From contig CALJZR010000046.1 in the NCBI GenBank assembly GCA_937983635.1, positions 1 to 19,785 on the forward strand: a DNA stretch of 19,785 bases, given 5' to 3'. Numbering within the stretch: position 1 is the stretch's first letter; each line of letters opens with the position of its first letter. This DNA is from an uncultured bacterium. GTDB lineage: Bacteria; Patescibacteriota; Patescibacteriia; Patescibacteriales; UBA12465. Of this stretch, positions 1 through 8,478 are shown piece by piece. The position numbers and the translations under genes are program-made. Below the pieces are notes generated by a model, which searched no databases, had not been told where the DNA came from, and saw only the letters and a list, made by a program, of their open reading frames with translations.

Positions 1-26
1 TTCCCTACCCGACGCTCTTCCGATCT
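1..26. other. Illumina adapter remnant at contig edge
   Basis: These bases match the end of the Illumina TruSeq read-1 adapter, finishing in the exact GACGCTCTTCCGATCT, with one mismatch (C for A at about base 9). The queA reading frame stops resembling QueA exactly at this junction. This is a library artefact left in the assembly and not genomic DNA. Confidence 0.96.
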
Positions 27-186
27 CCGGCTTTAAATAGTTCCCAATATGGTCAAAACGGTCATGTTTAATCAAGCCACTACCACGCTGCAAACATAAA
101 AGCCGAGCATGATCGCGCGGCTTAGCCGGCTCCTGAGCAATTAAAGAGCGCGGTAATTGGTAGTCGAAATCCCTAAGAGCAAACAT
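27..186 (-). CDS. queA: S-adenosylmethionine:tRNA ribosyltransferase-isomerase QueA, 5' fragment
   Basis: QueA transfers the ribosyl moiety of S-adenosylmethionine to preQ1 in tRNA, giving epoxyqueuosine, a late step of queuosine synthesis. About 53 codons are present before the contig runs into adapter. Visible are the N-terminal family signatures RDFDYQLPRSLIAQEPA, then PRDHARLL, then HDRFDHIGNYLKP, which correspond to the usual FDFxLPxxLIAQxPxxxRDxSRLL start. The ATG is at 184-186, six bases after the ruvB stop. A ruvB-queA order is common in bacteria and supports the call. The rest of the protein, with its catalytic core, is missing because the sequence ends here, not because the gene is broken. 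Confidence 0.9.
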
Positions 187-192
187 AAAATA

Positions 193-1209
193 CTATAATA
201 ATCCGCCCGAATTAAACTTCTTCCCTAAATGTTGATAAGCGGCAATAGTGGCAATGCGCCCCCGCGGAGAGCGATCAAGAAAGCCTAATTGCAGAAGATA
301 AGGCTCGTAAATATTTTCCAAAGAATCTATTTCTTCGCCGGTCGCCGCCGCTAAAGTATTTAAACCAACTGGTCCGCCCTGAAATTTATCAATCAACACT
401 TCTAAAATCTTACGGTCAACAGCGTCCAAGCCTAAATGATCAACCGCTAACAATGAAAAAGCTTCCGCGCAAGCCTCTAGACTAATTTCACCGTTGTTGC
501 GCACTTGGCAATAATCACGCACACGCTTTAACAAACGATTAGCAATTCGAGGCGTCCGCCGCGCTCGACCAGCGATTGCCGTGGCCGCCGGTAAGGGTAA
601 GTCAATTTTTAAAATATTAGCGCTCCGGGCAATAATTCTTTCCATTTCTGCGAGCTCATAAAAATCTAAATGATGAGAAAGCCCAAAACGATCGCGCAAA
701 GGAGCAGATAAAAGACTGGCTAAGGTAGTAGCGCCAATGATAGTAAAATGAGGTAGATCCAAACGGAGAGTACGGGCACTCGGCCCCTTACCCATCACAA
801 TATCCAAGGCATAGTCTTCCATCGCCGGGTATAAAATTTCTTCCACAGTTTTGGGCAAACGATGAATTTCATCAATGAACAAAACATCATTCTCTTCCAA
901 ATTGCTTAAAATAGCGGCCAAGTCACCGCTTTTTTCAATCGCCGGCCCAGAAGTAACGCGTAAATTAGCCCCCATCTCATTAGCAATCACGTGTGCAAGA
1001 GTGGTTTTCCCTAAACCAGGGGCTCCGTAAAGTAAAACGTGTTCTAGCGGCTCTTTTCTCTGCTTCGCCGCCGCCATGGCAATTTCTAAATTGGACTTGA
1101 TGCTTTCTTGGCCAATATAATCACGCAAAAAGCGCGGACGTAAAGTCAGCTCCAACATTTCTTCTTCATTTGTTTCTTGGGGATCAAGCAAACGTTGATT
1201 ATCAGACAT
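193..1209 (-). CDS. ruvB: Holliday junction branch migration ATPase RuvB
   Basis: RuvB is the hexameric AAA+ motor that drives branch migration of Holliday junctions together with RuvA, ahead of RuvC cleavage, in recombinational repair. The 338-residue length is normal for the family. Walker A GAPGLGKT lies at residues 62-69, Walker B FIDEIH at 111-116, the sensor-1 region GATT at about 159-162, and the arginine-finger region PLRDRFG at about 170-176. The C-terminal winged-helix DNA-binding domain (about 260-330) contains GGPVGLNTLAAATGEE and RGRIAT, both typical. It lies 14 bases after the DUF218 gene and six before queA, so it is probably co-transcribed with them. ruvA and ruvC are not in the window. 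No Shine-Dalgarno is visible. Confidence 0.98.
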   Translation of the reverse strand: MSDNQRLLDPQETNEEEMLELTLRPRFLRDYIGQESIKSNLEIAMAAAKQRKEPLEHVLLYGAPGLGKTTLAHVIANEMGANLRVTSGPAIEKSGDLAAILSNLEENDVLFIDEIHRLPKTVEEILYPAMEDYALDIVMGKGPSARTLRLDLPHFTIIGATTLASLLSAPLRDRFGLSHHLDFYELAEMERIIARSANILKIDLPLPAATAIAGRARRTPRIANRLLKRVRDYCQVRNNGEISLEACAEAFSLLAVDHLGLDAVDRKILEVLIDKFQGGPVGLNTLAAATGEEIDSLENIYEPYLLQLGFLDRSPRGRIATIAAYQHLGKKFNSGGLL

Positions 1210-1223
1210 AATTTTAAAGCAAT

Positions 1224-1895
1224 TTATAATTCATCCCAAGTTTCCCTGCCGTCACTTTCTAAATTGAAGGAGGCGCCGCCAAAACGAGGCTTAGAGTCAA
1301 GATTAACATCCAGCCAAGCCTTAATTGAGGCCAACCACTCTCTTCTTTCCAGATATTTACTGTCAGCATAGAATCTTTTATCCGCCCGGCAGCCCCAAGC
1401 ATTTAGACCTAAGCGCTGGGCAATATATAGGGCCCGAGGAAGATGAAAATCTTGCGTAACTACCAGTAAATCATCGGCGGCAAAAATCTGTTTAGCCCGA
1501 TAAAGACTGTCGTAAGTATCAAAGCCAGCGTGATCTAAAAAAATATCCTGAGGCGGTACTTGTTGGGCTAAAAGATAATCTTTACCAGCATTAACTTCAT
1601 CATAAACACTGCGTCCATGGTCACCGCTAACAATAATCTTTCTTACTAAACCAGCTCGATATAATTCTACGGATGTATCTAGGCGATCAATAAAGATGGG
1701 ACTAATTTGATTTTTGTTCTGGACAGATGCCCCTAGGACCAAGACCGCCGGTCGCTGACCCTTAATATCATGTAAACAATCATCAACAATATAGCGATCA
1801 AAAGCTACCACCCTTTGTTGCAAGAGCCATAAAGACCAAACTCCAAAGATAAGGGTATAGAGAAACCAGCGCCAATGGAAATATCTTCCTAACAT
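1224..1895 (-). CDS. DUF218 / SanA-YdcF-like membrane-anchored protein
   Basis: This 223-residue protein has one N-terminal hydrophobic segment (about residues 9-25, HWRWFLYTLIFGVWSLWLLQ) followed by a soluble DUF218 domain. Family motifs are VLVLGASVQ at about 51-59, KIIVSGDHG in the middle, a D-x-AGFDTYDSLYRAK helix and LLVVTQDFHLPRALYIAQRLG. This pattern matches the SanA (vancomycin-resistance-associated) and ElyC/YdcF families, linked in Escherichia coli to envelope integrity and lipid-carrier metabolism; the exact reaction is not established. The domain is expected outside the membrane. It follows the helicase by 36 bases. The gap contains TATATAAT about 14 bases before the ATG, so a second internal promoter is possible. 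Confidence 0.88.
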   Translation of the reverse strand: MLGRYFHWRWFLYTLIFGVWSLWLLQQRVVAFDRYIVDDCLHDIKGQRPAVLVLGASVQNKNQISPIFIDRLDTSVELYRAGLVRKIIVSGDHGRSVYDEVNAGKDYLLAQQVPPQDIFLDHAGFDTYDSLYRAKQIFAADDLLVVTQDFHLPRALYIAQRLGLNAWGCRADKRFYADSKYLERREWLASIKAWLDVNLDSKPRFGGASFNLESDGRETWDEL

Positions 1896-1931
1896 AATTT
1901 AAAAAATTATATAAAAGATTAAATCACCCTT

Positions 1932-4910
1932 TTACCTTTGCCGAAATTCACAAATCTTATTAAAATCACAAAACTTACACATCTCTGAGGGCTTGGGTTG
2001 AAAACGTCTTTCTTTAATCGCTTTAATTTGGGCCGCTATTTCCAACTTCAATTTATCTTTTTCCTTATCTTTCGGACTGAAGGCCACCGAAGTTCCGCCC
2101 TCTACATAATAATATCTTAAAGATAAAACCTTAATTTGTAAAACCTCTTCCAAAAATAATTGATAAAGAATTAGCTGGCGGCGATCTTTCCATTCCAGTT
2201 TCTCTTTGGGTCGGCCAGTTTTATAGTCAATCACCTCAACGCCATCAGCGACTTGATCAACTCGATCAATGGCTCCCTTCAAAGTCTCGCCGCCGACTTT
2301 AAAAGAAAAACTCTTTTCTAAAAATAAGGGTTGGGGAATCTTACCGCCTTGAGAAAAAAAAGCAGCTAAAAAATCGCGTAAAGCCTGTTTGGCTTTATGA
2401 TAATATTCTTCCCGCTGGACAGTACTCTCATAACCATCGCTCACCCAGTGATCAGCGAGTATTTTCTCCAAGCGCTGGAGGCTCCAAAGCTCTTTATTTG
2501 TCTCGCCACCGCCAAACAAACTCGCCTGCAAACCGGAACTTAATGGTTTCAAAAAATCGTAAAATACATTATGCATTACCCGACCAAAAATCAAACTAGG
2601 TTTATCTTCGGGCGCCGGAATCTTTAAAATAAAAGCAAACTTATACTGCAAGGGGCAATTATCATAAGCTGCCAGCTGGGAAAAAGAAAAACGTTTTGGC
2701 AAGATCTCCGGCTTTAATTCCTCTTCCAGAAACTGAGCCCCCTCGGCCGCTAGGTCGCGCAACAATTCGTTACCCTTACCCACACCCACAGTATTAGTGG
2801 CCTCCAAACCCGCCTCTTCCAGAAAACGAGAAGTTTTTTTAGCACGGACGCCGCCGTAATCTTTGGCGCTAGTAAGATAAAGTTCGCGCTTGGCCCGAGT
2901 TAAAGCTACGTAGAACAAACGTCGCTCCTCTTCTAAATGAGCATCCTTGGAATCAACTAAAATTTCCTTGACTAAGCCTGCCGGCAAAGGGATTTTTTCA
3001 CTGCGGTTAATAGTGGGAAATTTTTTATCCGCCAAGTTCACTAAAAAGACATAGGGAAATTCTAAACCTTTAGCGGCATGCACCGTCATCACCTTAACAG
3101 TTTCTTCATCCACAAAGTCTAGACGTAAAGAGCCGCTGTCGCCGGCTTCCATTTCCAAATTCATCGCCGCCATAAAATCAGATAGGCGCACGGAAGCATC
3201 CGCTTCTTCAAAACGCTTCATCTTTTGATAGAACTGATTTAAGTAAGAAAATATTTCCTGATCACGATCAATATCTAGCCCTTTGAGAAGGCCGGATTCT
3301 TCCACAAACTTAAAAAATAAACGGCTAGGCAAAGAGCTGGCCACTAGAGTAGAATGCTGTTCTACTAATTTTAACAAACGCTTAATTGGCGGCACCGCTT
3401 CCGCACTTAAATCTGGCACCATTTCCACCTGGCCTAAAGTCTCAAATAAAGACCAGGCTTTACGGCGAGCGAAACGATTTAAAGCGATAACATCGGCATG
3501 AGACACCCGGAAAGGCTCAATATTTAAAACCCGAAATAAGGCGGAGGATTCATGATAATTATCTAGTAAGCGTAAATAGGCGAGACAATCGAGGATTATC
3601 GGCTTGTAGTACAGGCCCCGTAAAGACACAAACTGGTTGGGAATGCCACGGCGATTCAATTCTTTGACAAACAAATCGGCCGTATCATTAGAACGAGTTA
3701 AAATAGCGAAATCTGACCAGGCAGCGCCATCCTTGCCCGCCTGTTCGCGATTATAAATTTCCCCAATTTTATCTGCCACAAAAGCCAACTCGTCTTCCTG
3801 TCTTTCTAAAAGAATGAAAGCTGGCGGCAAACCTGCTTGAGCAGAGGCACCCTTAGCAACTAAAGCCTTATCAATCGCCAGCCTATCCTCCAAGCGGTTA
3901 GGATTATTATGCTTAATAAAGCGGTGAGAAATATCTAAAATATCTTGGCGGGAACGATAGTTTTCTGTCAGCACAATCTCCAGGGCCTGAGGAAAATCAT
4001 CTTTGAACTGCATGATATTAGCCAGTGAAGCTCCACGAAAACGATAGATAGCCTGATCATCGTCACCGACTACCATTAGATTATTCTTCGGAGCCGCCAA
4101 AAGCTTCACCAATTCATACTGAGCCCAATTAGTATCTTGAAATTCATCCACCATAATGTAGGCGAATTTTTCTCGATAATATTTTAAAATATTGGGACGC
4201 TCGCGCAAAAGTTTTAAGGTATAAATGATTAAGTCGCCGAAATCTAATTGGCTATTATCCAACAGCAAGCGATTATAGAGATGGTAGGCCCCCGCTAATT
4301 CCTGCAAACGGCCGCTTTCCAAAACATCTTCCTCCTCGTCATCAATATTCTCCCCTTTCCGGCCTGGAGCGCCGCTTAAAGCCTGGTCGCCAGCGGCGGC
4401 AATATTTTCCGCATACTCTAAATATTCGGTAGCCGAAATATTTTCATCTTTCAAGCGAGAAAAATGCTTCAATAACTCGGCAATAAATTTAGTGGGGTTC
4501 CCTAAGGGGCGATAATAGTCTAAATCAAAAAGATCAAGATTCTTTTTTACCAGCATCCACTGCTCAGTTGCACTTAAAACTTTAAAATCGGCCGGCAAGC
4601 CAATATCTAAAGCATGTTCACGCAAAAGCCTTTCACAAAAACCATGGAAAGTATTAATCCAAAGATCTAAATAACCATAGGGTAAAAGCCGGTCGGCCCG
4701 CTCTTCCATTTCTTGAGAGGCTTTTTCCGTAAATGTTAAAAGCAACACCCGATCGCTATCTAATTTTTCTTCGGCTAGGATGCTGACCAAACGATTAACT
4801 AAAACGCTGGTCTTGCCCGTACCTGCCCCCGCCACCACTAACAAAGGACCCTGACGGTGTTCCACCGCCGCCTTTTGACCAGCGTTAAGTTGGAGCTTAG
4901 GGGCTTCCAT
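1932..4910 (-). CDS. UvrD/PcrA-family superfamily 1 helicase fused to a C-terminal Fe-S RecB-type nuclease
   Basis: This 992-residue protein is a DNA repair helicase-nuclease. The SF1 helicase core has Walker A GAGTGKT at 28-34, motif Ia TFTEKAS at 59-65, Walker B DEFQDTN at about 255-261, GDDDQAIYRFRGAS at about 282-295, then VMTVHAAKGLEF and VALTRAKRELYL (motifs V and VI). The last ~240 residues form a PD-(D/E)XK nuclease: His780 in GRVMHNVF, Asp882 in GAIDRVD, and Asp895 and Lys897 in VIDYKTG, with a downstream Gln near 912. Cys752 plus Cys978, Cys981 and Cys987 (C-x2-C-x5-C) form the 4Fe-4S clasp of AddB/Cas4-type nucleases. I start at the Met opening MEAPKLQLNAGQKAAVEH, because the upstream in-frame extension overlaps the peptidase and is not family-like. 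One base separates it from the peptidase stop, suggesting translational coupling. Confidence 0.93.
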   Translation of the reverse strand: MEAPKLQLNAGQKAAVEHRQGPLLVVAGAGTGKTSVLVNRLVSILAEEKLDSDRVLLLTFTEKASQEMEERADRLLPYGYLDLWINTFHGFCERLLREHALDIGLPADFKVLSATEQWMLVKKNLDLFDLDYYRPLGNPTKFIAELLKHFSRLKDENISATEYLEYAENIAAAGDQALSGAPGRKGENIDDEEEDVLESGRLQELAGAYHLYNRLLLDNSQLDFGDLIIYTLKLLRERPNILKYYREKFAYIMVDEFQDTNWAQYELVKLLAAPKNNLMVVGDDDQAIYRFRGASLANIMQFKDDFPQALEIVLTENYRSRQDILDISHRFIKHNNPNRLEDRLAIDKALVAKGASAQAGLPPAFILLERQEDELAFVADKIGEIYNREQAGKDGAAWSDFAILTRSNDTADLFVKELNRRGIPNQFVSLRGLYYKPIILDCLAYLRLLDNYHESSALFRVLNIEPFRVSHADVIALNRFARRKAWSLFETLGQVEMVPDLSAEAVPPIKRLLKLVEQHSTLVASSLPSRLFFKFVEESGLLKGLDIDRDQEIFSYLNQFYQKMKRFEEADASVRLSDFMAAMNLEMEAGDSGSLRLDFVDEETVKVMTVHAAKGLEFPYVFLVNLADKKFPTINRSEKIPLPAGLVKEILVDSKDAHLEEERRLFYVALTRAKRELYLTSAKDYGGVRAKKTSRFLEEAGLEATNTVGVGKGNELLRDLAAEGAQFLEEELKPEILPKRFSFSQLAAYDNCPLQYKFAFILKIPAPEDKPSLIFGRVMHNVFYDFLKPLSSGLQASLFGGGETNKELWSLQRLEKILADHWVSDGYESTVQREEYYHKAKQALRDFLAAFFSQGGKIPQPLFLEKSFSFKVGGETLKGAIDRVDQVADGVEVIDYKTGRPKEKLEWKDRRQLILYQLFLEEVLQIKVLSLRYYYVEGGTSVAFSPKDKEKDKLKLEIAAQIKAIKERRFQPKPSEMCKFCDFNKICEFRQR

Positions 4911-4911
4911 A

Positions 4912-6186
4912 TTATAGTTGCAATAATTGGCGAAGACGTTTTTTCTCGGCGGCTTTAATCGGTCCAATTAAAGCTAAGTTCAAGTTTCTATTTTTCATCA
5001 CCAAGGCAGCCGCTTTTTTAATATCCGCTGCCGTTAAAGCCCGCAAGCGGGCTTCCACCTCCTCAGGATCAGAAAAACGGGGACGTAAAATTGCTTGGCG
5101 GCCATACCAACTAGCAACTTCATCGCTAGCCTCTAGTTGCATTAAAAGACGTCCGGAAACAAGATCTTTAGCGCGCGCTAATTCTTCCGCTGAAACTTCA
5201 ATTTGAGCAATGCGGCGATATTCTTCTAAAATAATAGCCACCGCCGCTTCGGCCTTGTCCTTAGGTACGCCCGCTTGGGTGCTTAAATAACCAGAGTCAG
5301 AATAAAATTCAGCGGCCGTTTTGACGTAATAGGCCAAACCGGAGCGCTCACGCAAAGAAATAAAAAGTCGAGAACTCATTGAACCGCCTAAAATCACACT
5401 TAAAAGCTTCAAAGCGATCTCTTGAGGGTGGCCCACAGGAAAGGCTCTGACCGCTAAAGCTAAGTTAACTTGATCCGTCTTTTTAGCCACGATTTTTAAA
5501 GCCGGATTTTTCTGAGATTCAACTACCGCCGGCTTATCTCGCCAAGGATTGCGCGCAATTTTACCAAATATCTTTTTCACCGCCGCTTGATCGCGAGGAC
5601 TAATGGCGCCGCTTAAAATAATACTCATACTTTGCGCCCCATATTGACGCTTGAAGTAACGGATAAAATCAGCACGACGGAAAGAACGAATATTTTTCTT
5701 CGTGCCAATAGTATCCCAACCCGCCGGAGTGTCGCCATAAAGACATGACTCCAAAACATCCTCAATATGCATCATCGGATTATCCTCATACATATTCAGC
5801 TCTTCCACAATCACTCCCTTTTCCCGCTCAATTTCCTTGGCTTCAAACTTAGAAGCGGTAAGCATGTCCCCTAAGATATCCAGAGCGATTTCTAGCTTGC
5901 CAGCGGCAACTTTAACAAAGTAACCAGTATATTCTTTGGAGGTGAAAGCATTATATTCACCCCCTAAGACGTCTAGTTCGGCCGATAATGCCAAAGTATT
6001 GGGACGGCGCTTCGTCCCCTTAAAAAAAAGATGTTCTAAAAAGTGCGATAAGCCGCTTTCGGCGCGACTTTCATATTTAGAACCAGTCTTAACCATCACC
6101 AAGGCGGTTACCGTCTTTACCCCCGGCATCGGCGCTAAAATCAAGGGTATTTTATTGGACAAAATTACTTTTTTATGTTTAAACAT
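4912..6186 (-). CDS. M16 (insulinase/pitrilysin) family zinc metallopeptidase
   Basis: This 424-residue M16B-type peptidase has the inverted zinc motif HFLEH (His48, Glu51, His52), with the third ligand Glu128 or Glu129 in VIVEELNMYED, so it appears catalytically competent. The C-terminal half has the usual GGSMSSRLFISLRERSGLAY signature. No signal peptide is seen, so it probably acts in the cytoplasm on peptides or partly unfolded proteins. I chose the ATG at 6184-6186 (MFKHKKVILSNK). A longer reading from 6297 would run through the promoter and into radC on the other strand and begins with non-family sequence. It is first in the operon with the helicase, DUF218, ruvB and queA genes. M16 peptidases near repair genes have no obvious functional link; co-expression is the only inference. 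Confidence 0.93.
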   Translation of the reverse strand: MFKHKKVILSNKIPLILAPMPGVKTVTALVMVKTGSKYESRAESGLSHFLEHLFFKGTKRRPNTLALSAELDVLGGEYNAFTSKEYTGYFVKVAAGKLEIALDILGDMLTASKFEAKEIEREKGVIVEELNMYEDNPMMHIEDVLESCLYGDTPAGWDTIGTKKNIRSFRRADFIRYFKRQYGAQSMSIILSGAISPRDQAAVKKIFGKIARNPWRDKPAVVESQKNPALKIVAKKTDQVNLALAVRAFPVGHPQEIALKLLSVILGGSMSSRLFISLRERSGLAYYVKTAAEFYSDSGYLSTQAGVPKDKAEAAVAIILEEYRRIAQIEVSAEELARAKDLVSGRLLMQLEASDEVASWYGRQAILRPRFSDPEEVEARLRALTAADIKKAAALVMKNRNLNLALIGPIKAAEKKRLRQLLQL

Positions 6187-6195
6187 AGAAATAAA

Positions 6196-6201
6196 ATTAT
6201 A
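6196..6201 (-). promoter_or_regulatory. Candidate -10 box for the peptidase-helicase operon
   Basis: TATAAT on the minus strand ends ten bases before the peptidase ATG. Initiation about seven bases downstream would give a 5' leader of only about three bases, so the mRNA would be effectively leaderless. No good -35 is visible. Confidence 0.5.
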
Positions 6202-6221
6202 TTTTAAATTTAACACATCTC

Positions 6222-6230
6222 TGTTATAAT
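6222..6230 (+). promoter_or_regulatory. Extended -10 promoter of radC
   Basis: TGTTATAAT is a perfect extended -10 element (TGn plus TATAAT). It predicts a start near 6237 and a leader of about 30 bases before the radC ATG. The -35 region (about 6202-6207, TTTTAA) is weak, which an extended -10 tolerates. It sits back to back with the peptidase promoter. Confidence 0.65.
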
Positions 6231-6266
6231 GGAAAGCGAAGCTAATTAAGCTTAACTGCCAATAAT

Positions 6267-6983
6267 ATGCCCTATCGCTTACAAACAAAACAAACAAATA
6301 ACGGACATGGCCGCGCTTACGAAATCAAGCGCGTGCGCGACATGGCCGAAGGAGAAAAGCCGCGTGAAAAAATGATTGCCGAAGGCGTTGGCGCCCTTAG
6401 TCTAGCCGAGCTATTAGCGGTAGTCTTGGGTGTAGGCACAAAACGGGAAGAAGTTTTTGCTATGGCCTCACGACTTTTGCGCGAATACGGAGAAAAAGCT
6501 ATCGCCGCCCAGAAAGACCCCCTCACTATCGTTAAAGAGCTGAAAATGCCGGAAGCCAAAGCCTGCCAAATCGTGGCCTGCTTTGAATTAGGCCGCCGTC
6601 TTTTCCAAAAGAAACCGGGCGGCTTAGTCACGATTCGCAACGCCGCTCAGGCTTTTGCCTATCTTAAAGATATGGGCACCCTCAAGAAAGAACAATTCCG
6701 CGGTCTCTATCTCAATAATCACTATCAATTAATTCACGACGAGGTAATTTCCATCGGCACGATTGACGCTTCTTTAGTGCAAGCGCGAGAAGTCTTCCGT
6801 CCTGCCCTAGAATACGGCGCTACTGCCATCATTATTGCCCATAATCACCCCTCCGGCGTCCTTAAATCAAGCCGCGCCGATGCCGAAATTACCGATCAGA
6901 TCTTAGCGGCTGGTAAAATTTTAGACGTCGAAATTCTTGATCATCTGATTATCGGCGATAACAAATACCTAAGCATCATCTAA
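6267..6983 (+). CDS. radC: RadC-family JAMM/MPN+ domain protein
   Basis: This 238-residue protein has normal RadC length. The N-terminal part (about residues 18-75) has the family's KPREKMIAEGVGALSLAELLAVVLGVGTK segment, a helix-hairpin-helix-like region. The C-terminal JAMM domain carries Glu142 (KKEQF), His192 and His194 in AHNHPSG, and Asp205 in SSRADAE, the expected zinc and catalytic set. RadC proteins were named for a DNA repair phenotype that was later questioned, and their biochemical activity is unsettled; many are linked to DNA processing or mobile elements. It overlaps the next gene by one base (TAATG), a sign of coupled translation. The first ATG is used because it follows the extended -10 promoter at a reasonable distance. 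Confidence 0.95.
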   Translation: MPYRLQTKQTNNGHGRAYEIKRVRDMAEGEKPREKMIAEGVGALSLAELLAVVLGVGTKREEVFAMASRLLREYGEKAIAAQKDPLTIVKELKMPEAKACQIVACFELGRRLFQKKPGGLVTIRNAAQAFAYLKDMGTLKKEQFRGLYLNNHYQLIHDEVISIGTIDASLVQAREVFRPALEYGATAIIIAHNHPSGVLKSSRADAEITDQILAAGKILDVEILDHLIIGDNKYLSII

Positions 6984-7285
6984 TGATAAGAAAAAATAAA
7001 AATTACCAACTGCAGGCCAACGCCCGCCTTTTAAAAGACGCCGCCAGTGTCCGTTTCCACGTAGACAATGAAGACTATTTCGGCACGGCCGCAACCCTTG
7101 TCCGCCTGCTCCAGGAACAGCTAAGGACAGAAATAAAATCAGCGCCGGCAGCAGAAAGGGCGCTGATTGAAAAAGCTTTTAAAAATTTGGAAACCGACCT
7201 ACTAATTCTGCAGAAAGACTATCAAATTAAAGCAAAGAAAAAGAAAAGCCAGGAAGGGGCTAAGGGCAAAGTAAAAAGCCAATGA
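6983..7285 (+). CDS. Small lysine-rich helical protein, unknown function
   Basis: I do not recognise this 100-residue protein. Its start overlaps the radC stop by one base, so it is the second gene of the radC transcript. Residues 1-75 look alpha-helical and amphipathic (for example ATLVRLLQEQLRTEIKS, then ALIEKAFKNLETDLLILQKD). The last ~20 residues are a basic, probably disordered tail (KAKKKKSQEGAKGKVKSQ) that could bind nucleic acid or a membrane. There is no signal peptide. Its last 64 bases overlap the end of the convergent O-antigen-ligase-like gene on the other strand. Confidence 0.72.
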   Translation: MIRKNKNYQLQANARLLKDAASVRFHVDNEDYFGTAATLVRLLQEQLRTEIKSAPAAERALIEKAFKNLETDLLILQKDYQIKAKKKKSQEGAKGKVKSQ

Positions 7286-8478
7286 TCAAATAAAGTAAGG
7301 ATTACTAAAACCGCAAACAAACCCTGAAGTCGGCTCTGCCGACTTTTTTGATAGGCACAAAACCACAAACCCAGCAAAGACAAAACAAACACAAAGCCGC
7401 CTTCAGCCGCCGCTAGCAACCAATAGTTGTGAGCAGGCTGATAAGACCAGGCAGATTGATTCAAGCCGACAGCTAAATCCGCCTGACGGTCAAAAACAGT
7501 TGAGGCTCCCAAGCCTACTCCCCAAAATGGATGTTTTAAAAAATTGTTGAGACCGCGTTCATTAAACTCCTGTCGTTCGTTAATGGAAGTAGTCTCCAAA
7601 CGATTGGAAAGTTGTGCTCTCTCCCAAATTAATTCTTGGTATTGCCAGCCAAAAAGGCCAGCCAAAAGCAAGGAGAGAGACAGCCAAGCCACTACCCCCC
7701 GAACGTGAGCCCGCAACAAAGTGCGATGTTCCCGAATAGAAACAATTAGACCAACGGCGAAAGCAAGGATAGCAGCTCGCGAAAAAGACACTAAGAGGCC
7801 GGTAAAAAATAAAACGTAAGCGGCTAAGAGTAATGAACGCCATTTTCGCTCTTTAACCTGAGTCCAAAGATAAATAGAGGCGAGACTAGCAATTGCCATT
7901 AAGCCTCCAAAAACATTGGGGTGATCACTGGCGCCATAAGCCCGAAGCCAGCGACCGCTCACTGTTTCAATTACCACTGAACCGGCTGCACCGGCATCAT
8001 GGGACGCTAAACCTAAATAAGAACTAGCAAAAGATAACTGGCCGAAGAACTGCACTAGTCCAATAAGAGCCTGAACCGAAAGGCTCGCTAAGAGAATAAA
8101 AAGAAAAGAACGCCGCCAGGAGGCTGGCACTGACGCCAAACCCCAAAAAATAAAAATTGCACTCAACCAAAATAAATAACGGGAAAAAGATAGACAATGG
8201 TCAGGAGAAACAAAAATAGAAGCGGCTCCGCTAAACAAAAATAAAACCAAAGACCAGCGCCAAAGTCGAGATTGTCCTCGCCAAATATTTTGATTAATAA
8301 AACCAGCCAGAACTAGAGATAAAATCGCTAACCACAATAAAAAAATGCCAGCAAAAAGAGAAATTTCCCAATAATTACTGGCGGCGGGGCGCAAAATTAA
8401 TTTTGTCTGCCACGGCAAAGCCCAGGCGCAGAGCGCCAACAGGATAAAACTTAAACGTGGCCAAAATTTAAGAGGCAT
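7222..8478 (-). CDS. O-antigen ligase / Wzy-type polytopic membrane protein
   Basis: This 418-residue protein is mostly hydrophobic, with about ten or more predicted membrane helices. Family signatures include the segment AYGASDHPNVFGGLMAIA, the stretch GLLVSFSRAAILAFAVGL, and in the large external loop PAHNYWLLAAAEGGFVFVLSLLGLW, the usual HNxxL-x(4)-E-x-G pattern of Wzy_C proteins. Members polymerise surface polysaccharide or ligate it to a carrier lipid; in a cell without lipopolysaccharide, polymerase or protein O-glycosylation roles are more likely. I start at the ATG at 8476-8478 (MPLKFWPRL), overlapping the preceding gene by 11 bases. A longer in-frame start at 8556 would overlap by nearly 90 bases. 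The 3' end overlaps the convergent small gene by 64 bases, and no terminator is visible. Confidence 0.88.
   Translation of the reverse strand: MPLKFWPRLSFILLALCAWALPWQTKLILRPAASNYWEISLFAGIFLLWLAILSLVLAGFINQNIWRGQSRLWRWSLVLFLFSGAASIFVSPDHCLSFSRYLFWLSAIFIFWGLASVPASWRRSFLFILLASLSVQALIGLVQFFGQLSFASSYLGLASHDAGAAGSVVIETVSGRWLRAYGASDHPNVFGGLMAIASLASIYLWTQVKERKWRSLLLAAYVLFFTGLLVSFSRAAILAFAVGLIVSIREHRTLLRAHVRGVVAWLSLSLLLAGLFGWQYQELIWERAQLSNRLETTSINERQEFNERGLNNFLKHPFWGVGLGASTVFDRQADLAVGLNQSAWSYQPAHNYWLLAAAEGGFVFVLSLLGLWFCAYQKSRQSRLQGLFAVLVILTLFDHWLFTLPLAPSWLFFFFALI

Noticed and set aside
4912..6297. Longer M16 peptidase starting at 6297
   Set aside because: The extra 37 residues are not family-like and would overlap both the radC promoter and the radC start.
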